DNA of 64,000 bases from assembly GCF_002307495.1 (NCBI RefSeq), contig NZ_NTMR01000026.1, positions 45,620-109,619 of the forward strand, in the 5' to 3' direction. The notes under the pieces are model-generated. The model searched no databases. It was not told where the DNA came from and was given only the letters and a program-made list of their open reading frames with translations. Each line of letters begins with the position of its first letter. The stretch's first letter is position 1. The position numbers and the translations under genes were made by a program. Source of the stretch: Pseudomonas abyssi (GTDB taxonomy: Bacteria > Pseudomonadota > Gammaproteobacteria > Pseudomonadales > Pseudomonadaceae). This document shows, in pieces, positions 38,151 to 46,417 of this stretch.

Positions 38151-40115
38151 ATGAGTTGGCCCAACCCGGAATTTCACAGTCAGCTGGAAGCAGTCGACGA
38201 CCACTCGATCAATCCAACCAGCAGCCATGGCCTGGACAGCGTCGCCCTCAGCCGGCGCACGCTGCTCAAGGGCCTGGGTGCCGCCTCATTGGCGACCCTG
38301 CTGCCATCACTGCTCAGCGCGTGCAGTACGGGCAAGAAGCCCCAAGCCACTCTGCTTGGTTTTCAATCAGTTGCAGCACAAACCTCCAGCACATTCGATT
38401 CTGTAGTCGTGCCAGCAGGTTACCAGGCCACCCCCTTCTTCAGCTGGGGCGACGCCGTCTTGCCCGGCGCGCCGGACTGGCACAGCGATGCCAGCAACAG
38501 CTGGGAAGACCAGCAAATGCAAGCGGGCGACAACCACGACGGCATGCACTACTTCCCCTTTGCCGACCAGCCCAACGAACACGGCCTGCTGGTGGTCAAT
38601 CACGAATACGTCAACCCGACGCTGCATCCTGAGGGCATGCAGTTCACCGCCGGGCCTGACAATCGCCGGGAGCGGCCCGCCGAACAGGTGCACAAGGAAA
38701 TAGCGGCGCATGGCCTGAGCATTATAGAAATCCGGCGCAACGCCAACGGCCAATGGCAGCGGGTTGCAGACTCACCGTTCAACCGCCGTATTACGGCATC
38801 AACGCCCATGGCCGTCAGCGGGCCGCTGGCCGCTCACCCGACGATGCGCACCGAAAGCGACCCTACCGGACTCGAGATTCTGGGCACCATCAACAACTGT
38901 TCGATGGGCGCGACACCCTGGCAAACCTATCTGGCCTGCGAAGAGAACTTCCACAACTACTTCGTCAACCGCGACGAAGCCGATTACGACGCACGCCCTA
39001 CCCATAAGCGCTACGGAATCGGCCTGGGCGGCAGCAGCCGCTACTACGCCTGGGAGGCAATCGAGCCGCGCTTCAACGCAACGCCCGACGCCAGCCGTCC
39101 CTATCAGGGGCATGTCAACGAACCCAACCGCTTTGGCTGGGTCGTCGAAGTAGATCCATTCGACCCGGATCATACGCCGCGCAAACGCACGGCCATGGGC
39201 CGCCTTGGCCGCGAGTGCGCCACCTGCGTGATCGACGACAACGGCCACATGGCGGTGTACTCCGGCGATGACGCGCGCGGTGAATACGTGTACAAATTCG
39301 TCCCGCAACAGCCCTACAGGGCTGGTGACAGCGCCCACAACCGCGACCTGCTGGACGCTGGCACACTCTACGCAGCCCAGTTTGACGCCGATGGGCGTGG
39401 ACGGTGGCTGCCGCTGCGCTGGGGTGAACCCGGCCTCACGCCGGAAAACGGTTTCGCGGATCAACACGCAGTTTTGCTCAACGCCCGCGGCGCTGCTGAT
39501 GCCGTCGGCGCGACCCCGATGGATCGACCCGAATGGGTCGCATCACACCCGACGACCCGCGAGATGTACGTCAGCCTGACCAACAACACCGAGCGCGGCA
39601 AGACAGACCCGACCGACGCTGCCAACCCCCGCGAGGAGAACGTCCACGGGCAGATTCTGCGCTGGCGCGAAGACGGCGCTGACCCATGGGCAACTGAATT
39701 CGAATGGGAGCTGTTCGTCCTGGCCGGCGAGCGCCAGAAAGCGGATGGCAGTGTTACGCCCAATCGCATCGGCAACATCAACGGCGACCTGTTTTCCTCA
39801 CCGGATGGCATGGCCTTTGACCCGGACGGTCGCCTATGGATCTTGACCGACGCCGACGAAGAAGCCCCCTACACCGCCGACATTGGCTGCAACCAGATGC
39901 TCTGCGCCGACCCAGCCAGCCGTGAAATACGCCGTTTTCTGGTGGGCCCGCGTGGTGCCGAGATCACCGGTATCACCTGGACACCGGACGCCCGCGCCAT
40001 GTGGGTCAACGTCCAGCACCCAGGCATCAGCTACCCGGCCAGCGACGGCAAAACACGCCCGCGCTCGACAACAGTGCTGATCACCCGAGAAGACGGTGGC
40101 GTCATCGGCAGCTGA
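38151..40115 (+). CDS. phoX: PhoX-family alkaline phosphatase, Tat-exported
   Basis: 654 residues (DUF839/PhoX). Twin-arginine motif SRRTLLKG at 34-41 followed by a hydrophobic stretch and LLSAC (54-58), a possible lipobox, so it may be a Tat-exported lipoprotein. Family blocks include DNHDGMHYFPF, NHEYVNP, NCSMGATPWQTYLACEEN, YSGDDARGEYVYKFV and SSPDGMAFDPDGRLWILTD. PhoX enzymes are Ca/Fe-dependent and strip phosphate from many monoesters. GAGG precedes the ATG, 7 bases after the TonB gene. It would finish dephosphorylation of lower inositol phosphates. Confidence 0.92.
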   Translation: MSWPNPEFHSQLEAVDDHSINPTSSHGLDSVALSRRTLLKGLGAASLATLLPSLLSACSTGKKPQATLLGFQSVAAQTSSTFDSVVVPAGYQATPFFSWGDAVLPGAPDWHSDASNSWEDQQMQAGDNHDGMHYFPFADQPNEHGLLVVNHEYVNPTLHPEGMQFTAGPDNRRERPAEQVHKEIAAHGLSIIEIRRNANGQWQRVADSPFNRRITASTPMAVSGPLAAHPTMRTESDPTGLEILGTINNCSMGATPWQTYLACEENFHNYFVNRDEADYDARPTHKRYGIGLGGSSRYYAWEAIEPRFNATPDASRPYQGHVNEPNRFGWVVEVDPFDPDHTPRKRTAMGRLGRECATCVIDDNGHMAVYSGDDARGEYVYKFVPQQPYRAGDSAHNRDLLDAGTLYAAQFDADGRGRWLPLRWGEPGLTPENGFADQHAVLLNARGAADAVGATPMDRPEWVASHPTTREMYVSLTNNTERGKTDPTDAANPREENVHGQILRWREDGADPWATEFEWELFVLAGERQKADGSVTPNRIGNINGDLFSSPDGMAFDPDGRLWILTDADEEAPYTADIGCNQMLCADPASREIRRFLVGPRGAEITGITWTPDARAMWVNVQHPGISYPASDGKTRPRSTTVLITREDGGVIGS

Positions 40116-40242
40116 ACAATCGGCCGCCAAGCGAGTCACACAAGGAAGCGCTGATCCATTTCATCCGCCCTCTGCGCGCTTTCGGGCCTGAGGGCATGCG
40201 GAACCAATCAACGCTTTCTTCCACTACAAAAGGAAATGACAC

Positions 40243-40401
40243 ATGGACCTGATTCGCATCCTGATCGCGATTTTGCTGCCGCCCCTCGGCGTATTTCTGC
40301 AAGTCGGTTTTGGCGGCGCCTTCTGGCTGAATATCCTACTGACGCTGCTCGGCTACATTCCCGGCATCGTGCACGCCGTTTGGATCATCGCCAAGCGCTG
40401 A
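40243..40401 (+). CDS. YqaE/Pmp3 family small membrane protein
   Basis: 52 residues, two hydrophobic helices: LIRILIAILLPPLGVFLQVGF and FWLNILLTLLGYIPGIVHAVW cores, with the family pattern LPPLGVFLQ and LGYIPGIVHA. Pmp3-type proteins are linked to membrane-potential or salt-stress tolerance. AAGGA lies 8 bases before the ATG. The 3' end overlaps the convergent binding-protein gene by 66 bases. Whether it belongs to the phosphorus operon is unclear (127-base gap after phoX, no strong terminator seen). Confidence 0.88.
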   Translation: MDLIRILIAILLPPLGVFLQVGFGGAFWLNILLTLLGYIPGIVHAVWIIAKR

Positions 40402-41586
40402 CCCGCGTGCGGTTGAGCGCAGTGTCGCGACTCGCGCAGCGCTCAACCAGTTGCCGATGGAGAAGTCGTACCCCTTCAGCGCCGGGTTGCATACCTTGCT
40501 GAAACGGCAATAGTCCACCTCGGGGTGCCCTGCGGCCAGGTAGCCTAGATAATCCTGTGCCATCTCCTGATCAAACAGCGCAAACATGCTCTTGCTCATC
40601 TCCAGACCGTCCGACTCGGCAAAATCGACACCATTGTGGTAGTCGTACAGCACCACCAGCGCCCAGGCCGCAGCCAGGTGGTGACCACCCACCATGACAT
40701 GCAATTCGCCATTGAGCAGCGCCCGAGTGGCCCTTTCGGTCATGTTGATCGTCGATAGCAACACGTCCTGCCCTGGCACCCGGCCGCTGGCGCGTACCCC
40801 ATCGCTGGCGCCAAAGGCCATCAGATCGCTGCCGGTCCAGATCAGGCGGGTGTGTGGATAACGGTCAAGCAAAATAGGGGTTTGATAGCGGGCCAGCTCC
40901 TGCTGCCAATCGCCATATACATTCTGCCGCAACCGCACACGGGGGAAACGGCTGACAGCATGCACCATTCCTCGTGTGCGCCGCTGCGAGCTGTCGGTGC
41001 CTCGGTCACCGGAGATCGCCACCAGCTCGAGTACGTCATCTTCTGTCCCTGGCCAGCGCGCTTGAGCCTCCTTGATCAGAGCACGCGCACTGAGGAACCC
41101 GGCCTCTTCAGCGTCAGGCACCAGGCTGCCAAGCCAGTACTGAAAGCGCTGACGCGGGTACCCCAGCAAGTCACGCTCTTTGGGTTGCACACCGTTGTAG
41201 GCGGTAAAAATGGGAATGCCCGCGCCCTCAGCCAGTTCCAGCTGGCCCGGCAACACCTGTTTATCAGCGGTAACCAGCAGGTAGTCAGGCCGTTGCTCGA
41301 CTGGGCGCTCTGCCACGTCACGCAGCAGACTCAGTTGGGCCAGGTGATCACGTTCAGCGTGCAGCAGCTCCAGCTCAATGCCCAACGAGGCGGCGGCGTG
41401 CTGCAGCCCCTCATCGGCATCGCGCCAGAAAGGCTCGTCCAACTTGCCTGGGCTGACAAACACCACATGCATTGCCCAGGAGGGCTGGGCCAGGATCACG
41501 CCCAGCAAGAGGATCGCCGAGGTAAACAGGCAACGAGGGCGCCCGTGCGGGCACGCGACGAAATAGGACGGAAAAGAAAGGGTCAT
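40336..41586 (-). CDS. Orphan periplasmic substrate-binding protein (PBP type I, sugar-binding-like)
   Basis: 416 residues. Signal peptide ending QPSWA (mature from Met39), then a type I periplasmic binding fold (VVFVSPGKLDEPFWRDADEG, GIPIFTAYNGVQ, LIWTGSDLMAFGASDGVRASG), as in sugar-ABC or LuxP-like receptors. No ABC permease or ATPase is near, so it may serve a sensor elsewhere. The last 21 codons run antisense into the yqaE-like gene. No clear ribosome site precedes the only suitable ATG. Confidence 0.8.
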   Translation of the reverse strand: MTLSFPSYFVACPHGRPRCLFTSAILLLGVILAQPSWAMHVVFVSPGKLDEPFWRDADEGLQHAAASLGIELELLHAERDHLAQLSLLRDVAERPVEQRPDYLLVTADKQVLPGQLELAEGAGIPIFTAYNGVQPKERDLLGYPRQRFQYWLGSLVPDAEEAGFLSARALIKEAQARWPGTEDDVLELVAISGDRGTDSSQRRTRGMVHAVSRFPRVRLRQNVYGDWQQELARYQTPILLDRYPHTRLIWTGSDLMAFGASDGVRASGRVPGQDVLLSTINMTERATRALLNGELHVMVGGHHLAAAWALVVLYDYHNGVDFAESDGLEMSKSMFALFDQEMAQDYLGYLAAGHPEVDYCRFSKVCNPALKGYDFSIGNWLSAARVATLRSTARGSALGDDPNGVHDAGNVAEQRQ

Positions 41587-41689
41587 GCAGTATTAACACA
41601 CAATTTGAACTGGCAGCCGGCGTGACACAGGCCACTCGACGAACTAGCCTAGGCGACCGTATAAGATACCAGAAGTGGCCACCCTCTGG

Positions 41690-41708
41690 GGTATCATCGG
41701 TTGATACC
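41690..41708. promoter_or_regulatory. 19-bp dyad upstream of the DUF411 gene
   Basis: GGTATCATCGGTTGATACC, 7-bp perfect arms around five bases; a third GATACC arm lies at 41665-41670. It is centred 46 bases before the ATG. A 19-bp dyad is the size typical of MerR-family operators, but no -35/-10 pair flanks it convincingly. Regulator unknown. Confidence 0.4.
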
Positions 41709-41744
41709 CTGGCGCTGCGGTGCCACGCACCTAAGGAGCCTTGA

Positions 41745-42167
41745 ATGATGAAAACCCTGCTCGCCGGCGGCTTGCTTTTGATCGGTGGTCTAGCCCAGGC
41801 CGCCAGCATCGACGTCTACCGTGATCCCAATTGCAGCTGCTGCCACGCCTGGATCGAACACCTGGAAGCAAACGGGTTTGAGGTCACGGACCACGTCACC
41901 CAACAGGTTGTGCCACTCAAGCAACAGCTGGGCATCACGCCAGATCTGCGCTCGTGCCACACTGCCGTGTATAAAGACATGTTTATTGAAGGACATGTGC
42001 CAGCCAGCGATATTCTGGCCCTGGATGCCGCAGAGAATGTGCGCGGCCTTGCGGTTCCCGGCATGCCGATAGGCTCACCCGGCATGGAAATGGGCGATCG
42101 GCGGGACAACTACGACGTGATTGCGGTAGGCAGCGACGGGCAGCGGCGGGTGTTCAACCGCCACTGA
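41745..42167 (+). CDS. DUF411 periplasmic metal-binding protein
   Basis: 140 residues. Signal peptide MMKTLLAGGLLLIGGLAQA, then the DUF411 domain with DPNCSCCHAW (Cys30, Cys32, Cys33) and SCHTAV (Cys71, His72), a set suited to copper or similar soft metals. DUF411 proteins often sit in copper or arsenic clusters; none is visible here. AAGGAG precedes the ATG. Predicted role: periplasmic metal chaperone or scavenger, by family. Confidence 0.85.
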   Translation: MMKTLLAGGLLLIGGLAQAASIDVYRDPNCSCCHAWIEHLEANGFEVTDHVTQQVVPLKQQLGITPDLRSCHTAVYKDMFIEGHVPASDILALDAAENVRGLAVPGMPIGSPGMEMGDRRDNYDVIAVGSDGQRRVFNRH

Positions 42168-42180
42168 CCCAAGTGATAGC

Positions 42181-42534
42181 TCAACGACCTTCGAACACTT
42201 CCTCGATGTGCGGGCCGAACCAGCTTTCGGCTCGCTCACGCGCCTGGATCTGCACATCGCGGTCAATATACATGGCGACCATGGCCAGCGCAGATGCAAA
42301 CACCCCCAGGTCATCGGTAAACCCGACCAGCGGCGTGAAATCCGGAATCGCATCCAGAGGAGCAATAAAGTACGCCAGCACACTGACAATCACTGCCTTC
42401 GCCCACGTAGGAGTCTCGGGGCGCCGCGCCGCGTAATACAGGCAAAGGGCCTTCTCCACGACTTCACGGCCTGCCAGGCGGGCATGATTGGACAATTTTT
42501 GCCAGAACTCTCGATCAGTAAAAGTCGATTTCAT
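42181..42534 (-). CDS. YkvA family protein (DUF1232)
   Basis: 117 residues. The DUF1232 block AVIVSVLAYFIAPLDAIPDFTPLVGFTDDLG forms a membrane-associated hairpin (only its core YFIAPLDAIPD is diagnostic), followed by an amphipathic tail. Function unknown. It follows the diguanylate cyclase on the same strand with a 33-base gap, reading order cyclase then ykvA, and converges on the DUF411 gene. Confidence 0.85.
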   Translation of the reverse strand: MKSTFTDREFWQKLSNHARLAGREVVEKALCLYYAARRPETPTWAKAVIVSVLAYFIAPLDAIPDFTPLVGFTDDLGVFASALAMVAMYIDRDVQIQARERAESWFGPHIEEVFEGR

Positions 42535-42567
42535 GATGACTGACTCCCATTGGCTGCCAGTAACGGC

Positions 42568-43623
42568 TCAACCCTGATGGTAATCAGGTCGTCCGGTGGC
42601 TGCAACCGCCCGATTGGGTGCGGTGGGCCGGATGACCGTCTGGTCGCGACCCGCGCGCTTGGCGTCGTACATGCACTCATCGGCGTGTTTCAGCCAACCA
42701 TCACGGTCAACATGGCCCCGTAACAGACTGCCGCCGATCGATACCGTCACAGGCGCCCCATCCGGTCGCAGCAGCTGATTGCGCACCCGCTGCTGCACAT
42801 GCTCGGCAATCGCTTCCAGACTGATCAGATCAGCCTTGGGCACCAGCAATACGAATTCCTCTCCACCGAGGCGAAACAGCCTGTCCGATGGGCGGCATAC
42901 CTCACGGACACAATCGACAAAATCGACCAACACCTGATCACCAGTGCCATGTCCAAAGCGGTCATTAATCTGCTTAAAGTGATCCAAATCGAGTACCAGC
43001 AGGCCAAAATCGATGCCGTGACGCTTGCTATCGGCCATGGCAATATCCAGCTCGGCATCCATGGTGCGCCGGTTGCCGATACCGGTCAGCGGATCGATGG
43101 TGGCCTGGCGGGCCAGCAGTCGGCGCTGAACCCGGGCGCGGTAAGCAAACACAAAGGCAAACAAGCCTGACAGCAGACAGGTGACGACAAAGGACGCCAT
43201 CTGGTAATGACTCTCGAATACCCGCTCCGGGTGCAACCAGCCGTAAACGCATATCGCCACCAGCGTGCTCATCGTGGCAATCAGGCTCTGCAAGGGCGGC
43301 ACAACAAAAAAGTTGAAGAGAATCAGGACATACATCCAGAACAGGCCGTTGGCACCCAGCTTCACGGAGACCAGAAAGGCACCAGCAGAATAGATCAGCG
43401 CGAGAAACTGCCCGGGCCGAATGGTATCCCCTGTGCGCCAGGCATACACCACGGCAAGCAAGGTGCTGACCACCAGAAAGGTATCGGTGGCCCCCACCAG
43501 CCAGCTGCCTTCGCCGAGCCGGAAAACCGCGTAGGGGGAGACGCCGACGACAGCCAGCAGGCCGACGAGCGTGATGATGGAGAGCTGAAAGTCGTCCTTC
43601 AGCCTGGACCAGAATGTCCGCAT
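42568..43623 (-). CDS. Membrane diguanylate cyclase (GGDEF), active type
   Basis: 351 residues from MRTFWSRLKD. Five to six membrane helices in residues 15-160, then a complete GGDEF domain: DPLTGIGNRR, LDLDHFKQIND, GGEEF at 253-257 and the I-site RPSD at 244-247, five residues before it. So catalytic and feedback-inhibited c-di-GMP synthesis is expected. The helical N region is of unknown sensory type. Contrast with the degenerate protein at 30.4-31.4 kb. The open frame extends 21 codons further upstream without support. Confidence 0.92.
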   Translation of the reverse strand: MRTFWSRLKDDFQLSIITLVGLLAVVGVSPYAVFRLGEGSWLVGATDTFLVVSTLLAVVYAWRTGDTIRPGQFLALIYSAGAFLVSVKLGANGLFWMYVLILFNFFVVPPLQSLIATMSTLVAICVYGWLHPERVFESHYQMASFVVTCLLSGLFAFVFAYRARVQRRLLARQATIDPLTGIGNRRTMDAELDIAMADSKRHGIDFGLLVLDLDHFKQINDRFGHGTGDQVLVDFVDCVREVCRPSDRLFRLGGEEFVLLVPKADLISLEAIAEHVQQRVRNQLLRPDGAPVTVSIGGSLLRGHVDRDGWLKHADECMYDAKRAGRDQTVIRPTAPNRAVAATGRPDYHQG

Positions 43624-43784
43624 GCAGTGAACTCTGCAGTTGTTGTTTTTGTGGTTACAGCGATCATGTGGCAGGCCGCACAACACACTTCAGCCCGCCA
43701 CTCAGTCGCAACGCGACCATAACCGCAGCCGCAGTCAAGCACAACCATTGATTGCCGCGCGCCATCACTTGGCGCAACGGCGCT

Positions 43785-44201
43785 TCAGGCTGCGGCGCTG
43801 GCCTGAATGCGTTGCACCATCGCGCGCAGGCCATTACCCCGCGTCACACTCAGGTGCTTAAGCAGATTGAGACTCGAGAAATAGCCCTCGATATCAAAAT
43901 CACGAATGTCCTCTGCCCGCTTGCCATTGTAGGCAGCCAGCACTACGGCCAGCAGCCCCTTCACAATGAATGCATCGCTGTCAGCATCAAAATATAGCCT
44001 GTCGCCCTCGCGGCGGCTTACCAGCCATACCTGACTCTGGCAACCGCGCACCAGGTTGTCCTCGGTGCGCTGATCGGCCTCAAGCTCGGGCAGCTCGCGC
44101 CCGAGGTCGATGATGTACTTGTAACGGTCTTCCCAACTATCAAAGAACGACAAGGTATCAACGATATCGTCGCTGGTGATGTCCGTGCCAAATTGGCTCA
44201 T
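43785..44201 (-). CDS. sufE: SufE family sulfur-acceptor protein
   Basis: 138 residues. Catalytic Cys54 lies in NLVRGCQSQVWL, the SufE/CsdE signature. It accepts persulfide from SufS and passes it to SufB. Last gene of the suf operon, 12 bases after sufT. The 161-base region between it and the cyclase gene shows no gene. Confidence 0.94.
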   Translation of the reverse strand: MSQFGTDITSDDIVDTLSFFDSWEDRYKYIIDLGRELPELEADQRTEDNLVRGCQSQVWLVSRREGDRLYFDADSDAFIVKGLLAVVLAAYNGKRAEDIRDFDIEGYFSSLNLLKHLSVTRGNGLRAMVQRIQASAAA

Positions 44202-44213
44202 GTATCGCTGTCC

Positions 44214-44747
44214 TCAGAAAAACATACCGGTTTCAAGCTGCGCTTCTTCGCTCATCATGTCACGCTGCCAGGGCGGGTCAAATACCAGATCGACCTTCAC
44301 CTCGTCCACGTTGGGCACCAGCTTGACGCGGTATTCCACGTCGCCTACCAGCACCGGCCCCATACCACAGCCAGGTGCGGTCAGGGTCATTTCGATGGTC
44401 ACCCTGTGCGCCTGCTGATCCACCGCCACCCGGTAAATTAGCCCCAGATTAACCAGATCAACCGGAATCTCCGGGTCGTAGACGGTTTTCAACGCCTCCC
44501 AGACCTGCTCCTCGCAGACCTGATCATCGGCAGGCTCGGGGAAAGACAGCAGCTCCGGCTCAAGACCCAGCGCTTCTGCATCCGTACCATCAACCCGTAC
44601 CATCTGCCCGTTGTAGGTAACCGTATAGTTGCCACCCAGCGCCTGGGTAATGGTGACAAAGGTATCCTTGGGGATGGTCAGGGGGGTTCCGTCGGGAACT
44701 CGGCGGGCCGGACAGTCAGCCCGTGCCACCACCATGCGACGTTCCAT
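44214..44747 (-). CDS. sufT: Fe-S cluster assembly protein SufT
   Basis: 177 residues. MIP18/DUF59 domain: WEALKTVYDPEIPVDLVNLGLIY and MTLTAPGCGMG with the conserved Cys. SufT helps Fe-S maturation under high demand. An N-terminal segment of about 75 residues (NYTVTYNGQMVRVDGTDAEALG) is characteristic of SufT rather than short DUF59 proteins. Between sufA and sufE in the operon. Confidence 0.92.
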   Translation of the reverse strand: MERRMVVARADCPARRVPDGTPLTIPKDTFVTITQALGGNYTVTYNGQMVRVDGTDAEALGLEPELLSFPEPADDQVCEEQVWEALKTVYDPEIPVDLVNLGLIYRVAVDQQAHRVTIEMTLTAPGCGMGPVLVGDVEYRVKLVPNVDEVKVDLVFDPPWQRDMMSEEAQLETGMFF

Positions 44748-44811
44748 CAGATTTCCTCACAGCAAGACAAGAGGGTGCGACGCAAACCGCCGCACCTTGA
44801 ACAGCAACAAA

Positions 44812-45168
44812 TCAATCGACGCTAAAGCTTTCGCCGCAGCCGCATTCGTCCTTCACGTTGGGATTGACGAACTTGATCTGCTGGTTGATACCCTCGCGCA
44901 CCAGATCAATTTCCGTTCCGGACAGCACCTGCAGGCTCTCACCATCGACCAGCAGCTCTACCTGCTCGTCAAGCTGGTAATGCAGGTCACTGGCACCGGC
45001 CTGCTCAACCAGGTCAATGACATACTTGAAGCCGGTGCAGCCGCTTTTTTTCACACTCAGGCGCACTGCCTTGCCCTGCTGGCCGCCTAACTGGCGACGG
45101 AAGTGCGCCAGCGCGGCTGGCGTCACGGTCACTGCCTGTTGTTTGGGGTCGAAAGACTCTACGCTCAT
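44812..45168 (-). CDS. sufA: A-type Fe-S carrier SufA (HesB/IscA family)
   Basis: 118 residues. The three ligand cysteines are present: Cys44 in SGCTGFKY, Cys109 and Cys111 in ECGCGESF. The start at MSVESFDPK was chosen by family length; the longer open frame runs into sufS. In this operon it comes after sufS, unlike E. coli sufABCDSE. Confidence 0.93.
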   Translation of the reverse strand: MSVESFDPKQQAVTVTPAALAHFRRQLGGQQGKAVRLSVKKSGCTGFKYVIDLVEQAGASDLHYQLDEQVELLVDGESLQVLSGTEIDLVREGINQQIKFVNPNVKDECGCGESFSVD

Positions 45169-45178
45169 CTGCTGACTC

Positions 45179-46417
45179 CTATAAAAACAGCCGTACTTTT
45201 TCCAGTGCGGCAAACAACCGGTCGATATCTGCCCGGGTGTTGTAAAAGGCCAGACTCGCACGCACCGTACCCGGTATGCCGTACTGCTCCATGATCGGCT
45301 GCGCACAGTGATTGCCGGTACGTACTGCCACCCCCTGCTGATCAAGCAGCATGCCCACATCGTTGGGGTGCGCACCTTCGAGCAGGAAGCTCATGACGCT
45401 GGTCTTGTTTGCCGAGGTACCAATCAGCCGCACACCGGGTGTTGCCCTGGCACGCTCTTCGGCATAGGCCAGCAGCGCCTTCTCGTGAGCAGCGGCACCG
45501 GCTCGGTCGAGCTGGTTGAGATAATCAATGGCGGCACCAAAGGCGATCACACCGGCGATATCCGGGGTACCTGCCTCAAACTTGTAAGGCAGCTGGTTGT
45601 ACGTGGTACCGGCAAAGCTGACCGACTCGATCATTTCACCCCCGCCCTGGTAGGGCGGCATGGCTTCGAGCAACGCGACTTTGCCATACAGCGCACCCAG
45701 GCCGGTCGGGCCAAACAGCTTGTGCGCGGAAAAAACATAAAAATCACAGTCAAGCGCCTGCATATCGACCGGCCAGTGGCTGACCGCCTGGGCACCGTCA
45801 ATCAACGTCAACGCACCCGCGCCGTGCGCCAGGCGAATAACCTGCTCCACCGGGTTTACCGTTCCGAGTGCGTTGGAGACGTGACCGCAGGCCACCATCT
45901 TGACGCGCTCATCCAGCATGCCCTGCAGTGCGGCAAGATCCAGCACACCATCAGCATCGACCGGAATCGCTTCAACCGTGGCGCCCTTCTCCGCCGCCAC
46001 CATTTGCCACGGCACAATATTGGAGTGATGCTCCATCGCCGAGACCAGCACCCGGTCACCGGCCTTCAGGTTCGCGCGCCCCCAGCTGGCCGCCACCAGG
46101 TTAATCCCCTCGGTGGTGCCACGAGTCCAGATGACCTGACGAGCCTCCGGCGCGTTGATGAACTCGGCGACTTTGATCCGCGCCGCTTCAAACTTCTGCG
46201 TTGCACGGTCAGCCAGCGCGTGAGCGCCGCGGTGAACGTTGCTGTTGTCATGTTCGTAGTAATCCACCAGCGCCTGAATCACCGCGCGCGGTTTCTGCGT
46301 GGTCGCGGCGTTGTCCAGGTAAACCAGCGGATGGCCGTTGACCTCCTGATTCAGAATCGGGAAGTCGGCACGCACACGCTCGGCGTCAAAGGGCTGCGGC
46401 TTGACCTGCTCATTCAT
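45179..46417 (-). CDS. sufS: Cysteine desulfurase SufS
   Basis: 412 residues, group II desulfurase. The PLP lysine is Lys233 in FSAHKLFGPTG; catalytic Cys371 lies in RTGNHCAQP, in a short loop as in SufS rather than IscS. Supplies sulfur for cluster assembly through SufE. Overlaps sufD by 8 bases. Confidence 0.96.
   Translation of the reverse strand: MNEQVKPQPFDAERVRADFPILNQEVNGHPLVYLDNAATTQKPRAVIQALVDYYEHDNSNVHRGAHALADRATQKFEAARIKVAEFINAPEARQVIWTRGTTEGINLVAASWGRANLKAGDRVLVSAMEHHSNIVPWQMVAAEKGATVEAIPVDADGVLDLAALQGMLDERVKMVACGHVSNALGTVNPVEQVIRLAHGAGALTLIDGAQAVSHWPVDMQALDCDFYVFSAHKLFGPTGLGALYGKVALLEAMPPYQGGGEMIESVSFAGTTYNQLPYKFEAGTPDIAGVIAFGAAIDYLNQLDRAGAAAHEKALLAYAEERARATPGVRLIGTSANKTSVMSFLLEGAHPNDVGMLLDQQGVAVRTGNHCAQPIMEQYGIPGTVRASLAFYNTRADIDRLFAALEKVRLFL

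Noticed and set aside
40144..40155. GAAGCGCTGAT shared with 50766-50776, considered as an insertion-sequence remnant
   Set aside because: An 11-base match is expected many times by chance in 64 kb; no flanking repeats or transposase fragments.
44189..44202. 14-base match to repeat copy 1 of the phytase region (CAAATTGGCTCATG)
   Set aside because: Lies on the first codons of sufE (MSQF), lacks the CGGGT part and is far from the module; taken as chance.
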